Below, in pieces: positions 33,549 to 44,794 of a stretch of DNA of 64,000 nucleotides. The DNA is taken from NCBI RefSeq assembly GCF_050971785.1, contig NZ_JBPCCU010000008.1:330727-394726 (forward strand), given 5' to 3'. This DNA is from Actinomadura_E scrupuli. GTDB lineage: Bacteria > Actinomycetota > Actinomycetes > Streptosporangiales > Streptosporangiaceae. Numbering within the stretch: the stretch's first letter is position 1; each line of letters starts with the position of its first letter. The notes under the pieces are model-generated. The model was not told the origin of the DNA, did no database searches, and was given only the letters and a program-made list of their open reading frames with translations. The translations under genes were made by a program, and so were the position numbers.

Positions 33549-34130
33549 TCAGGGCGCCGCCCGGAGCCCGGCGGCGCGGCCCATGAAGGCCAGGAGCCGC
33601 GTCAGCTCGTCCGACCTGGCCGGCGGGGTCAGCGGCGGGCCGAGCCGGCCGTCGGTGCGCAGCGTGCCCGCCACCACCTGGGCGGTCGCGAAGGCGTGGT
33701 GCACCAGGTCCGGGTCCAGCCGGGCGACCTGGCCGGTGGCCTGAGCCAGATCCCAGGTGTGCACCAGCAGCTCCAGGATGTGGCCGCCGAGGAACAGGTG
33801 CAGCGGCAGCCGGCCCAGGGCGCCGAACGGGACGGGCCGCTGCAGCGCCGTCTCGGTGAGCGCCGAGGTGCACTCGGCGCGGGCCGTACGCCAGCTCCGC
33901 ACCGCGTCGTCGCCGCAGAACCGGCCCGGGTCGGCACCCGGATCGGGCGGGATCTGCCCGGTGGCCAGGGCTTCGATCAGGCGCTGCCCGCCGGTCACGT
34001 GCCCGGCGACGTCCCACGCCGTCCAGCCCGCGCACGGGGACGGAGCCGCCCAGCCGGCCGGCTGGACGCCCTCCACCACGGCCTCGAAGGCCTCCAGCGC
34101 CCGGTGATAGCCACTCAGTTCCCAGGTCAT
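33549..34130 (-). CDS. DinB/MDMPI-fold protein (TIGR03086-like)
   Basis: 193 residues. The pattern AAPSPCAGWTAWDVAGHVTGGQ, with a metal-binding type His, and the later LFLGGHILELLVHTWDLA fit the mycothiol-dependent maleylpyruvate isomerase N-terminal (DinB-like four-helix) superfamily. Many members use mycothiol, the actinobacterial thiol; the reaction here is unknown. ATG at 34130 was preferred to the in-frame codon at 34166, although its ribosome-binding site is poor. It diverges from rarA. Confidence 0.8.
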   Translation of the reverse strand: MTWELSGYHRALEAFEAVVEGVQPAGWAAPSPCAGWTAWDVAGHVTGGQRLIEALATGQIPPDPGADPGRFCGDDAVRSWRTARAECTSALTETALQRPVPFGALGRLPLHLFLGGHILELLVHTWDLAQATGQVARLDPDLVHHAFATAQVVAGTLRTDGRLGPPLTPPARSDELTRLLAFMGRAAGLRAAP

Positions 34131-34253
34131 GGAGGCGATTGACCCGCGCGCTGGAGCCCGTGTCAAGCGTTCTCGGGGACTTACCGCGGGCCGGGTGCCC
34201 CGGGCGCCACCGCATGGCGTGCGCCGTCGCCGGGGACGGCTAATCTCAGGGTC

Positions 34254-35648
34254 ATGGCCAGGGCGGATTCAGGACAGGCGGAGGGCCTCTTCGAGGAGCC
34301 CGGAGCGCGGGAGGCCGCCGAGGCCGCGACCCGCCAGGAGCGGGCCACCCGGGCACAGGAGCCGCTCGCGGTGCGGATGCGCCCGCGCGGCCTGGACGAG
34401 GTCGTCGGCCAGGAGCATCTGCTGGGGCCCGGCACCCCGATCCGGCAGCTCGTCGAGCGGGACGCCCCGCTGTCGCTGGTGCTGTGGGGGCCGCCCGGGA
34501 CCGGCAAGACCACGCTCGCCACCGTGGTGAGCCTGGCCACCCGGAGGCGCTTCGTGGAGATCTCCGCGGTCTCCGACGGCGTCAAGCAGGTGCGCGCCGC
34601 CATCGACCTGGCCCGGCGTGAGCTCGGCATGACCGGCAGGCGCACCGTGATGTTCGTCGACGAGGTGCACCGGTTCAACAAGGCCCAGCAGGACGCCCTC
34701 CTGCCGGCGGTGGAGAACCGCTGGGTGTCGTTCATCGGCGCCACCACCGAGAACCCGTTCTTCTCGGTGATCAGCCCGCTGCTGTCCCGGTCGCTGCTGC
34801 TCACCCTGGAGCCGCTCGGCGACGACCAGCTGCGCGAGGTCATCCGCCGGGCCCGGACCGACGAGCGCGGCCTGGGCGGCCGGGTCGAGCTGGCCGACGC
34901 CGCGGAGGACCACCTGGTCAGGCTGGCCGGCGGGGACGCCCGGCGGGCGCTGACCTACCTGGAGGCGGCCGCCCTGGTGGTCGACGACCAGGCGGAGGGC
35001 GCGGCGCCCACCATCGACGTCGACGTCCTGGAGAAGGCCGTCGACCGGGCCGCGGTCCGCTACGACCGCGAGGGCGACCAGCACTACGACGTCATCAGCG
35101 CCTTCATCAAGAGCATCCGGGGCAGCGACGTCGACGCCGCGCTGCACTACCTGGCCCGCATGATCGAGGCGGGGGAGGACCCGCGGTTCATCGCCCGCCG
35201 GCTCATCGTGCACGCCAGCGAGGACATCGGCATGGCCGATCCCACGGCCCTGCAGACCGCGACCGCGGCCGCCCAGGCGGTGGAGTTCGTCGGGCTCCCC
35301 GAGGCCCGCATCAACCTGGCCCAGGCGGTCATCCACCTGTCGCTGGCGCCCAAGTCCAACGCCGTTATCGTCGCCATCGGCGAGGCGATGGCGGACGTCC
35401 GGCAGGGGCTGGTCGGCCCGGTGCCCTCCCATCTGCGCGACGCGCACTACAAGGGGGCGCGCGAGCTCGGCCACGGCAAGGGCTACAAGTACGCCCACGA
35501 CCATCCGGGCGGCGTCGCCGAGCAGCAGTACGCGCCGGACGTCGTGCACGGCAAGGAGTACTACCGCCCGACCCGGCACGGCGCCGAGGGCCGCTTCACC
35601 GAGGTCCTGGAGCGGATCCGGGCGGTGCTGCGCGGCGGCCGGGCGTGA
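34254..35648 (+). CDS. rarA: replication-associated recombination protein A (AAA ATPase, MgsA/RarA)
   Basis: 464 residues. Clamp-loader-like ATPase that acts at stalled forks. Walker A GPPGTGKTT, Walker B MFVDEVHRFNKAQQD, sensor GATTENPFFSV, and the C-terminal tetramerisation block (DPRFIARRLIVHASEDIG, ...ELGHGKGYKYAHDHP). N-terminal ~30 residues are a variable charged tail. Followed by a 287-base gap before the DUF948 gene. Confidence 0.95.
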   Translation: MARADSGQAEGLFEEPGAREAAEAATRQERATRAQEPLAVRMRPRGLDEVVGQEHLLGPGTPIRQLVERDAPLSLVLWGPPGTGKTTLATVVSLATRRRFVEISAVSDGVKQVRAAIDLARRELGMTGRRTVMFVDEVHRFNKAQQDALLPAVENRWVSFIGATTENPFFSVISPLLSRSLLLTLEPLGDDQLREVIRRARTDERGLGGRVELADAAEDHLVRLAGGDARRALTYLEAAALVVDDQAEGAAPTIDVDVLEKAVDRAAVRYDREGDQHYDVISAFIKSIRGSDVDAALHYLARMIEAGEDPRFIARRLIVHASEDIGMADPTALQTATAAAQAVEFVGLPEARINLAQAVIHLSLAPKSNAVIVAIGEAMADVRQGLVGPVPSHLRDAHYKGARELGHGKGYKYAHDHPGGVAEQQYAPDVVHGKEYYRPTRHGAEGRFTEVLERIRAVLRGGRA

Positions 35649-35935
35649 CCGGCCGGACGCCGAGCCGGTGCCCCGGCGGACGGCCGGGCCGTACCGGCGG
35701 CGCCTGTACCATCGACGGGAGATGGCGGATGTACTGGAACGGACCGGTTTCACCGCACGGATCCTGGACCGCTACGGCGACATGCCGGTGCTGCCCGGGC
35801 GCAGTGGTCTCCCGGGGACCGAGCCCGGCCGGCCCGCGGACCGCCGTGTGACGTGCGCGGGTGCACGACAGCGCCCCCACGGTAGGGTCTGTCCGAACCG
35901 CGCTCGTGCCCAGCGACTCTCGAATGGAAACCCGG
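35649..35935 (+). other. 287-base gap between rarA and the DUF948 gene; possible small ORF
   Basis: In Streptomyces, rpsD commonly occupies this place (from memory); no S4-like sequence is seen here. An ATG at 35722 opens a frame (MADVLERTGFTARILDRYGD...) that runs 75 codons to 35949 and overlaps the next gene start, but its second half looks non-coding and the ribosome-binding site is immediately adjacent to the ATG. I do not call it a gene. Confidence 0.2.
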
Positions 35936-36343
35936 ATGCTTACTGGTGAACAGCTGGCGGGCCTCATCGTGGCCGTCTTCTGGGCGATCCTGGTCTGCTT
36001 CCTCGGCTACGCGCTGCTCAAGCTCGCCAGGTTGCTGACCGAGACGACCAAACTGATGGCCGACCTGGGCGACCAGGCCGGGCCGCTGCTCGACGACCTG
36101 ACCGACACGGTCGGGAAGGCGAGCGAGCAGCTCGGCCGCACCGAGGTCATCACCCGCCAGATGGCGGGGGTCAGCCAGAACGTCTCCGCGGTCACCACCG
36201 TCATGTCCTCGGTGGTCGGCGGTCCCCTGGTCAAGGCCGCGGCGTTCTCCTACGGGGTGCGCCGGGCGCTCGGCCAGAACCGCCCGTCCCAGGAGCAGAC
36301 CCGGCTGCCCGCCCCCCGGCCCTCCGGCAGGGGCCGCAAGTGA
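35936..36343 (+). CDS. DUF948 membrane protein
   Basis: 135 residues. One N-terminal membrane helix (about 8-28, LIVAVFWAILVCFLGYALLKL) followed by a helical domain resembling chemoreceptor-type coiled coil (LADLGDQAGPLLDDLTDTV). DUF948 proteins of unknown function commonly precede alaS in actinomycetes. ATG at 35936 was chosen because the helix follows directly; an ATG at 35924 is also in frame. Confidence 0.82.
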   Translation: MLTGEQLAGLIVAVFWAILVCFLGYALLKLARLLTETTKLMADLGDQAGPLLDDLTDTVGKASEQLGRTEVITRQMAGVSQNVSAVTTVMSSVVGGPLVKAAAFSYGVRRALGQNRPSQEQTRLPAPRPSGRGRK

Positions 36344-36422
36344 GCGGCGTACGGAGCGGCACGGCTCGCGGCGTGATGACCGGTGTGACGAGCGGCATGG
36401 TGACGACGGCCCGGGAGGCGGG

Positions 36423-36710
36423 ATGAGAAGGCTTTTCTGGATGTCGGTGGGCGCCGGCATGGGCATCTACGGCATGCGCCGGGTCTCCCGGTTCGCGCGC
36501 AGCCTCACCCCCCAGAGCGTCGCGGTCCGCGCCGGTGACCGGCTCCGGATGTTCACCGACGACGTCCGGGTGGGTATGCAGGACCGGGAGGAGCAGCTCA
36601 GAGAGGCCATCGAGCTGGACGGGATGGCGCCGGAACCGCGCGAGGACGGCCCGCGGCGGGTGCTGCGGGCGCGTTACACGATCATCAACGACGAGAAGGA
36701 CGGCCACTGA
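36423..36710 (+). CDS. small DUF6167-type protein
   Basis: 95 residues. Short N-terminal hydrophobic segment (RLFWMSVGAGMGIYGMRRV) and a mixed-charge tail. Length, sequence pattern and position directly before alaS match the uncharacterised DUF6167 group of actinomycetes. It ends two bases before the alaS ATG, so the genes are likely co-transcribed. Confidence 0.78.
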   Translation: MRRLFWMSVGAGMGIYGMRRVSRFARSLTPQSVAVRAGDRLRMFTDDVRVGMQDREEQLREAIELDGMAPEPREDGPRRVLRARYTIINDEKDGH

Positions 36711-36712
36711 TC

Positions 36713-39394
<2,682 letters not shown>

Positions 39395-39488
39395 GGCACG
39401 CCGTGGACGCCGCGACGGCCGGACCCGCAGGCTCGCCGAGGGCATCGTCCCGGGATCGTCCCGGGGCGTCGACACGCGGAGCGCGGCC

Positions 39489-39950
39489 ATGAGAACGGGC
39501 ATCCGGTTGGGAGTCGACGTGGGCAGTGTCCGGATCGGCATCGCGCGGAGTGATCCGCACGGCATCCTGGCCTCACCGCTGGAGACCGTACGCCGCGGCA
39601 AGGGCGACCTGGAGCGGATCGCGCAGCTCGCCGCCGAGCACGAGGCCATCGAAGTGGTCGTCGGCCTGCCGATGTCGCTGTCGGGCCGCGAGGGCCCGGC
39701 CGCCGAGGCGGCCCGCGACTTCGCGGTGCGGATCGCCGACCGGCTCCCCCCGGGAACGGTCCGGCTGTACGACGAGAGGCTCACCACCGTGACCGCCGAG
39801 AGCGGCCTGCGGGAGCGGGGGGTCAAAGGTCAGGCGCGCCGTCAGGTCGTCGACCAGGTCGCCGCGGCGGTCCTGCTCCAGGCGGCCCTCGACGGTGAGC
39901 GGCTGACCGACCGGCCCGCCGGCGAGATCGTCCGGGGGAGCGCGGCATGA
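39489..39950 (+). CDS. ruvX: RuvX/YqgF family RNase H-fold nuclease
   Basis: 153 residues. LGVDVGSVRIGIARSD and later VVGLPMSLSGREGPAAEAAR and YDERLTTVTAE fit the family, whose members process 16S rRNA 5' ends or resolve junctions. The frame is open from 39282, but ATG at 39489 gives the expected N-terminus. Its TGA overlaps the mltG ATG by four bases. Confidence 0.92.
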   Translation: MRTGIRLGVDVGSVRIGIARSDPHGILASPLETVRRGKGDLERIAQLAAEHEAIEVVVGLPMSLSGREGPAAEAARDFAVRIADRLPPGTVRLYDERLTTVTAESGLRERGVKGQARRQVVDQVAAAVLLQAALDGERLTDRPAGEIVRGSAA

Positions 39951-41098
39951 ACGATCTGGACCTGTTCTCCGATCCGTCGTCCGAGGGGCACCTGTCGTCG
40001 GACCGGATAGGGCGGCGTGCCCAGAAGGCCGCCCGCAAGCAGCAGCGCCGCAAGCGCGCCGGCGGGCGGGCCGCGGTGCTGTTCGCCCTCGCCTTCCTGG
40101 TGGCGGTCGTCGGCGTCGGCGGTGTGATCGGCTACGCCGTGCTCGACGACTACGTGCACCCCCCGGACTACAAGGGGGAGGGCACCGGCGAGGTCACCGT
40201 CCAGGTGCGGGACGGTGATCTGATCAGCCAGATCGGCGCCACCCTGCAGCACCAGCAGGTGGTGAAGAGCTCGCGGGCCTTCAACGACGTCGCCAAGTCA
40301 GAGCCCAAGGCCAGCACCATCCAGCCGGGGTTCTACCGCATGCGGCTGCGCATGTCGGCCAAGTCCGCGCTGGCGCTGCTGCTGAACCCCGCCTCCCGGG
40401 CCAACCAGATCACCATCCAGGAGGGGTTGCGGCTCAAGGAGCTCCTCCCGGTGCTGGCCAAGAAGACCGGCATCCCGCTGAAGAGCTTCCAGCGGGCGGC
40501 GGCCAGCCCGTCGGGCCTCGGGCTGCCCCCGTACGCCAAGGGCCACCTCGACGGGTACCTCTTCCCGGCCCGCTACGACGTCCCCCCCAAGGCCACGGCC
40601 CGCGACGTGCTCAAGATGATGGTCGGCCGGTTCAAGCAGGAGGCCGACGGGCTGGGTCTGGAGACCCGGGCCAAGAGCGTCGGGCTGACCCCCGGCCAGG
40701 TCATCACCCTGGCCAGCCTGCTGCAGGCCGAGGGCGGCACGCACGAGGACTTCCCGAAGATCGCCCGGGTGATCTACAACCGGCTCAAGAAGGGCACGCC
40801 GCTGCGGCTGGACACCACCGTGCTGTACGCGCTCAACCGCCGGACCCTGCGCGTGTACAACAAGGACCTCCTGGTCCAGTCGCCGTACAACACCTACCGG
40901 GTCAAGGGGCTGCCGGTCGGCCCCATCGACAGCCCCGGCACCATCGCCATCGAGGCCGCGCTGAAGCCCGCCCAGGGGGACTGGCTGTTCTTCGTCACCA
41001 CCAACCCCAGCACCGGTTACACCGAGTACGGGACCACCGAGGCGGACTTCGCCAGGATGAAGGCCAAGCTCGACCAGTACCTCAAGACGCACCGGTGA
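39947..41098 (+). CDS. mltG: endolytic murein transglycosylase MltG (YceG-like)
   Basis: 383 residues. A charged cytoplasmic N-terminus (basic KAARKQQRRKRAGG), one membrane helix (about 41-63), then the YceG domain with the catalytic Glu in LASLLQAEGG and the KKGTPLRLDTTVLYAL block. Cuts nascent peptidoglycan strands and so limits their length. It overlaps both ruvX and aroE by four bases, the conserved alaS-ruvX-mltG-aroE order. Confidence 0.94.
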   Translation: MNDLDLFSDPSSEGHLSSDRIGRRAQKAARKQQRRKRAGGRAAVLFALAFLVAVVGVGGVIGYAVLDDYVHPPDYKGEGTGEVTVQVRDGDLISQIGATLQHQQVVKSSRAFNDVAKSEPKASTIQPGFYRMRLRMSAKSALALLLNPASRANQITIQEGLRLKELLPVLAKKTGIPLKSFQRAAASPSGLGLPPYAKGHLDGYLFPARYDVPPKATARDVLKMMVGRFKQEADGLGLETRAKSVGLTPGQVITLASLLQAEGGTHEDFPKIARVIYNRLKKGTPLRLDTTVLYALNRRTLRVYNKDLLVQSPYNTYRVKGLPVGPIDSPGTIAIEAALKPAQGDWLFFVTTNPSTGYTEYGTTEADFARMKAKLDQYLKTHR

Positions 41099-41922
41099 CC
41101 GTGCTCATGCGGTGCGCGGTGCTGGGATCGCCCGTCGGGCATTCGCTGTCCCCGGTGCTGCACCGGGCGGCCTACGCGGCCATGGGCCTGCGCGACTGGT
41201 CCTACGAGGCGGTCGAGTGCGACGAGCACGGTCTCGCCGGGATGCTGAAAGAACCATGGGCGGGCCTGTCGCTCACCATGCCGCTCAAGCGGGTCGCGCT
41301 GACGCTGGTGGACACCTGCTCCGAGCTGGCGGTGAACGTCGGGGGCGCCAACACGATCCTGTTCCGCGACGACGGGCTGCGGGGCGACAACACCGACGTG
41401 CACGGGATCGTCATGGCGCTGACCGAGGCCGGGATCGAGGTCCCCGCGTCGGTGCTGGTGCTCGGCGGCGGGGCGACGGCGGCGTCCGCGCTGGCCGCCG
41501 TGGCCCGGCTGGGGGCCGGCCGGGCCACCCTGGCCGTACGGACCCCGGCGCGCGCGGCGGAGGCCGCCGCGGTGGGAGAGCGGTTCGGGCTGTCGGTGAC
41601 CGTGCGATCCCTGGAGGACCTGCGGGAGCTCCCGCCGGCCGGGCTGGTCGTCTCGACGCTCCCCGGCGCGGGGGCCGCCCCCTACGCCGGCCTGATCGCC
41701 GACTCGTGCCCGGCGGTGTTCGACGTGACCTACGCTCCGTGGCCCTCCCCGCTGGGCGCCGCGGTCCTGGCGGCCGGCGGCACGGTGGTCGGCGGCTTCC
41801 CCATGCTGCTGCACCAGGCGGCACGGCAGGTCGAGCTGATGACCGGCCGCACCGGCGTCCCGGTCGAGGTCATGCGCGCGGCGGGGGAGGCGGAGCTCGC
41901 CGCCCGGGCCGCCGCGAAGTGA
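41095..41922 (+). CDS. aroE: shikimate 5-dehydrogenase
   Basis: 275 residues. Reduces 3-dehydroshikimate with NADPH. SLSPVLHRAAY binds substrate, LSLTMPLKR holds the catalytic Lys, RGDNTDVHG the catalytic Asp, and VLGGGATAASALA is the dinucleotide-binding loop. GTG start overlaps mltG; an in-frame ATG four codons later is also possible. Confidence 0.94.
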   Translation: MTVLMRCAVLGSPVGHSLSPVLHRAAYAAMGLRDWSYEAVECDEHGLAGMLKEPWAGLSLTMPLKRVALTLVDTCSELAVNVGGANTILFRDDGLRGDNTDVHGIVMALTEAGIEVPASVLVLGGGATAASALAAVARLGAGRATLAVRTPARAAEAAAVGERFGLSVTVRSLEDLRELPPAGLVVSTLPGAGAAPYAGLIADSCPAVFDVTYAPWPSPLGAAVLAAGGTVVGGFPMLLHQAARQVELMTGRTGVPVEVMRAAGEAELAARAAAK

Positions 41923-41984
41923 TCACGGCGCCGGAAAGAGGCCGTCCTGTGACCGAACGGGCAGCTCGGAATACCTCGTCACGG

Positions 41985-42249
41985 TGGATTGCTGATAGTG
42001 TTGACCCCTGACCGGCCCGGTGTGCGAGCACCGGGCGTGCAAGCGGAGGCCACCTCCCACCTGACCGGCTTCGGGCCGGTGGGTTCTCGGTCCGGTCATC
42101 GGCCGTTCGGCGGCTGATGACCCCTCTCGTCGGCCACGGCCGTAGAGATGACCGAAGGTGGCCCTGCATGCGAGTCGTGCGGGGCTTTTCGCGTGAATGG
42201 CCCAGGGGTACGACCGGTCGCAGACACTCATGCGCTTCAAGGAGGCCCC
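41985..42249 (+). promoter_or_regulatory. structured leader of infC
   Basis: The 327-base gap between aroE and infC holds no gene. It contains a GGAGGCCACCTCC mini-hairpin (42043 region) and a perfect 12-bp stem with one G-T pair (42094-42105 with 42111-42122, loop TTCGG). A terminator-like hairpin (42161-42189) follows, then the ribosome-binding site AAGGAGG (42239-42245). A -10-like TAGTGT occurs near 41995. The layout suggests control of infC-rpmI-rplT by conditional termination. Confidence 0.65.
42161..42189 (+). terminator. intrinsic attenuator in the infC leader
   Basis: GCCCTGCA and TGCGGGGC pair over 8 bp with a 9-base loop and are followed directly by TTTT. This is a classical U-tract terminator, unusual among the hairpins in this window, placed 60 bases before the infC start. 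Confidence 0.75.
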
Positions 42250-42852
42250 ATCAGCGCCGAACCGCGTATCAACGACCGCATTCGCGTGCCCGAGGTCCGG
42301 CTCGTCGGCCCGAACGGCGAACAGGTGGGCATAGTCCCCATCGCCAAGGCACTCGAACTTGCCCGTGAGTCGGATCTCGACCTGGTAGAGGTCGCACCGA
42401 CGGCACGGCCGCCCGTGGCCAAGCTCATGGACTTCGGCAAGTTCAAGTACGAGTCCGCGATGAAGGCACGTGAGGCGCGGCGTAACCAGGCGCATACGAT
42501 CATCAAGGAGATCAAGCTCCGGCCGAAGATCGACCCGCACGACTACGAGACCAAGAAGGGTCACGTGGTGCGGTTCCTCAAGGCGGGGGACAAGGTCAAG
42601 GTCACGATCATGTTCCGTGGTCGTGAGCAGTCCCGTCCCGAGCTCGGTTACCGGCTGCTGCAGCGGCTCGCCGAGGACGTCACGGAGCTGGGGTACGTCG
42701 AGTCGAACCCCAAGCAGGACGGCCGGAACATGATCATGGTGATCGGCCCGCACAAGAAGAAGGCCGAGGCGAAGGCCGAGGCCCGAGCCGAGCGCGACGA
42801 GGCCAAGGCCGAGCGCGAGGCGGACTGGGCCCAGCAGCAGGAGAACCAGTAG
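42250..42852 (+). CDS. infC: translation initiation factor IF-3 (rare ATC start)
   Basis: 200 residues. Conserved core ISAEPRINDRIRVPEVRLVG, GKFKYESAMKAREARRNQ, MFRGREQSRPELGYRLL and NMIMVIGPHKKK. Binds the 30S subunit and enforces start-codon selection. The protein homology begins at the ATC at 42250, four bases after a perfect AAGGAGG. The only in-frame ATG upstream (42148) lies before the terminator hairpin and the GTG at 42193 has no site. An ATC start parallels the AUU start of E. coli infC, where IF-3 represses its own rare-codon initiation. The acidic-basic C-terminal tail is species-variable. Confidence 0.95.
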   Translation: MSAEPRINDRIRVPEVRLVGPNGEQVGIVPIAKALELARESDLDLVEVAPTARPPVAKLMDFGKFKYESAMKAREARRNQAHTIIKEIKLRPKIDPHDYETKKGHVVRFLKAGDKVKVTIMFRGREQSRPELGYRLLQRLAEDVTELGYVESNPKQDGRNMIMVIGPHKKKAEAKAEARAERDEAKAEREADWAQQQENQ

Positions 42853-43028
42853 GTCCCCGAACCCGGGGACGTCATGGCAGGGTCCGTTCCTCCACGGAGG
42901 GCGGGCCGCCCGTGATGCACGTTCACCGTGCCTGATCGACCGGTGTGGCCACGACGTGGTCCGCCGTGCGGTCCGGCACGCCCCCGCGCCCCGCGAGGGG
43001 CCAGGACACGAGGGAGACGACGGCGATC

Positions 43029-43223
43029 ATGCCGAAGATGAAGACGCACAGTGGAGCCAAGAAGCGGTTCCGTGTGACCGGCACCGGCAAGCTGATGCGC
43101 CGCCGCGCCAACAAGAACCACCTGCTCGAGCACAAGGCGTCCAAGCGGACGCGGCGGCTCGACAAGGACCAGGTCCTCGCCCCGGGCGACACCAAGAAGA
43201 TGAAGAATCTGCTCGGTCTCTAA
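43029..43223 (+). CDS. rpmI: 50S ribosomal protein L35
   Basis: 64 residues, MPKMKTHSGAKKRF at the start and a strongly basic body, as in all L35. ATG at 43029 with GGGAGAC upstream; the open frame to 42945 is not conserved. Second gene of infC-rpmI-rplT. Confidence 0.97.
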   Translation: MPKMKTHSGAKKRFRVTGTGKLMRRRANKNHLLEHKASKRTRRLDKDQVLAPGDTKKMKNLLGL

Positions 43224-43302
43224 CCGACCGTCCAGCAACCAGCAACCTGTACGACCGGCCGGGAGCCCATGAGGCACCGGCCCCCACGAGGGAGTTTGCA
43301 AC

Positions 43303-43680
43303 GTGGCACGCGTGAAGAGGGCGGTCAACGCCGCCAAGAAGCGCCGGGTCGTCCTGGAGCGGGCGAGTGGTTACCGTGGTCAGCGGTCGCGTCTGTACCG
43401 CAAGGCCAAGGAGCAGATGCTCCACTCGATGACCTACGCCTACCGGGACCGCAAGGACCGTAAGGGACAGTTCCGCCGCCTGTGGATCCAGCGGATCAAC
43501 GCCGCCGCCCGGGCAAACGGGATGACCTACAACCGGTTCGTCCAGGGCCTGAAGGCGGCCGAGATCGAGGTCGACCGGCGCATGCTGGCCGAGCTCGCGA
43601 TCAACGACGCCGCGGCCTTCGCCGCCCTGGTGAAGCTGGCCAAGGACGCCCTGCCCGCTCAGGGCACCGCGGCCGCCTGA
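43303..43680 (+). CDS. rplT: 50S ribosomal protein L20
   Basis: 125 residues, canonical MARVKRAVNAAKKRR start and RLWIQRINAAARANGMTYNRF block. GTG start with GGGAG upstream. Needed early in 50S assembly; in other bacteria L20 can repress its own operon. Confidence 0.97.
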   Translation: MARVKRAVNAAKKRRVVLERASGYRGQRSRLYRKAKEQMLHSMTYAYRDRKDRKGQFRRLWIQRINAAARANGMTYNRFVQGLKAAEIEVDRRMLAELAINDAAAFAALVKLAKDALPAQGTAAA

Positions 43681-43701
43681 GCAGAGAGCGACCAGACGCT
43701 G

Positions 43702-44529
43702 ATGGCGGGCCTCGAGCTGACCTCGCTCCGTTCACCGCGGGTGAAGGCGGCTCGACGGCTCGCCAAACGCGCTTTCCGGCGCAACGATCGCCGGTTCCTC
43801 GCCGAAGGCCCCCAGGCCGTACGGGAGGCGCTCGCGCTTCCCGGGGCACCGGGGGGCCTGGCGGAGCTGTTCACCACCGCCGAGGCCGCGAGCCGGCATC
43901 CGGAGCTGATCCGGGCGGCCGACGCCGCCGGGGTGCCGGTGCTGAAGGTGAGCGGCGAGGTCATGGCCGAGCTCGCGCAGACCGTCACCCCGCAGGGGCT
44001 GCTGGCCGTCTGCGAGTTCCTCGACGTCTCCCTGGACGGCGCGCTGGCCGCCCGGCCGTCCCTGGTGAGCGTGCTCGCGCACGTACGGGACCCCGGCAAC
44101 GCCGGCACCGTGCTGCGCACCGCCGACGCCGCCGGCGCCGGGGCGGTGGTGTTCACCGACGCCTCGGTCGACCCGTACAACGGCAAGTGCGTGCGGGCCT
44201 CGGCCGGCAGCCTCTTCCATCTGCCGGTGGTCGTCGGCCCGCGCTTCGGCGAGCTCATCCCCGCGCTGCGGGAGACCGGCCTGACCGTCCTGGCCGCGGA
44301 CGGGGCGGGCAAGCGGTCGCTCGACGAGACGGCGGACGCGGGCGTGCTCGCCCGCCCCACCGCCTGGGTCTTCGGAAACGAGGCCTGGGGGCTGCCCGAC
44401 GAGATCCTGAACCTCGTCGACGAGGTCGTGAGCGTGCCGATCTACGGGCGCGCCGAGAGCCTCAACCTCGCGACGGCCGCGGCGGTCTGCCTGTACGCCT
44501 CGGCCCGCGCCCAGCGCGCGGCGGGCTGA
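43702..44529 (+). CDS. SpoU-family RNA 2'-O-methyltransferase
   Basis: 275 residues. All three SPOUT motifs are visible: VRDPGNAGTVLRTADA (motif 1), FGNEAWGLPDE (motif 2) and SLNLATAAAVCLY (motif 3), with an N-terminal L30e-like RNA-binding domain (RFLAEGPQAVREAL). It methylates rRNA or tRNA ribose; the exact site is unknown. Adjacent to rplT as in many actinobacteria. Confidence 0.92.
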   Translation: MAGLELTSLRSPRVKAARRLAKRAFRRNDRRFLAEGPQAVREALALPGAPGGLAELFTTAEAASRHPELIRAADAAGVPVLKVSGEVMAELAQTVTPQGLLAVCEFLDVSLDGALAARPSLVSVLAHVRDPGNAGTVLRTADAAGAGAVVFTDASVDPYNGKCVRASAGSLFHLPVVVGPRFGELIPALRETGLTVLAADGAGKRSLDETADAGVLARPTAWVFGNEAWGLPDEILNLVDEVVSVPIYGRAESLNLATAAAVCLYASARAQRAAG

Positions 44530-44794
44530 GTTCCGTCCGGAACCGAATGGTTGCCTCGGGGAGGTGACCGATCGGTGGCCGTATGAGGACGGTGTCGCGG
44601 GTCGTTGCGGTGCCGGTCACCTGCCAGGATTGTCGCGCAGGTTCGTCCCGTCTCGAGATCGCGTCTCATCCGGCCGGGCGGATCCTCCACAAGGAGGACG
44701 CTGAAACCAACCCGGCGAGTGATTCGTGCGTCTCACCTGATGTCTACGGTGGTGAGGAGAGCGGTGATGGAGCCGTGTCATACGGGGGCGGACA

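Noticed and set aside
42148..42249. ATG start for IF-3 at 42148
   Set aside because: It lies before the terminator hairpin and its extra 34 residues are not IF-3-like; ATC at 42250 has a perfect ribosome-binding site.
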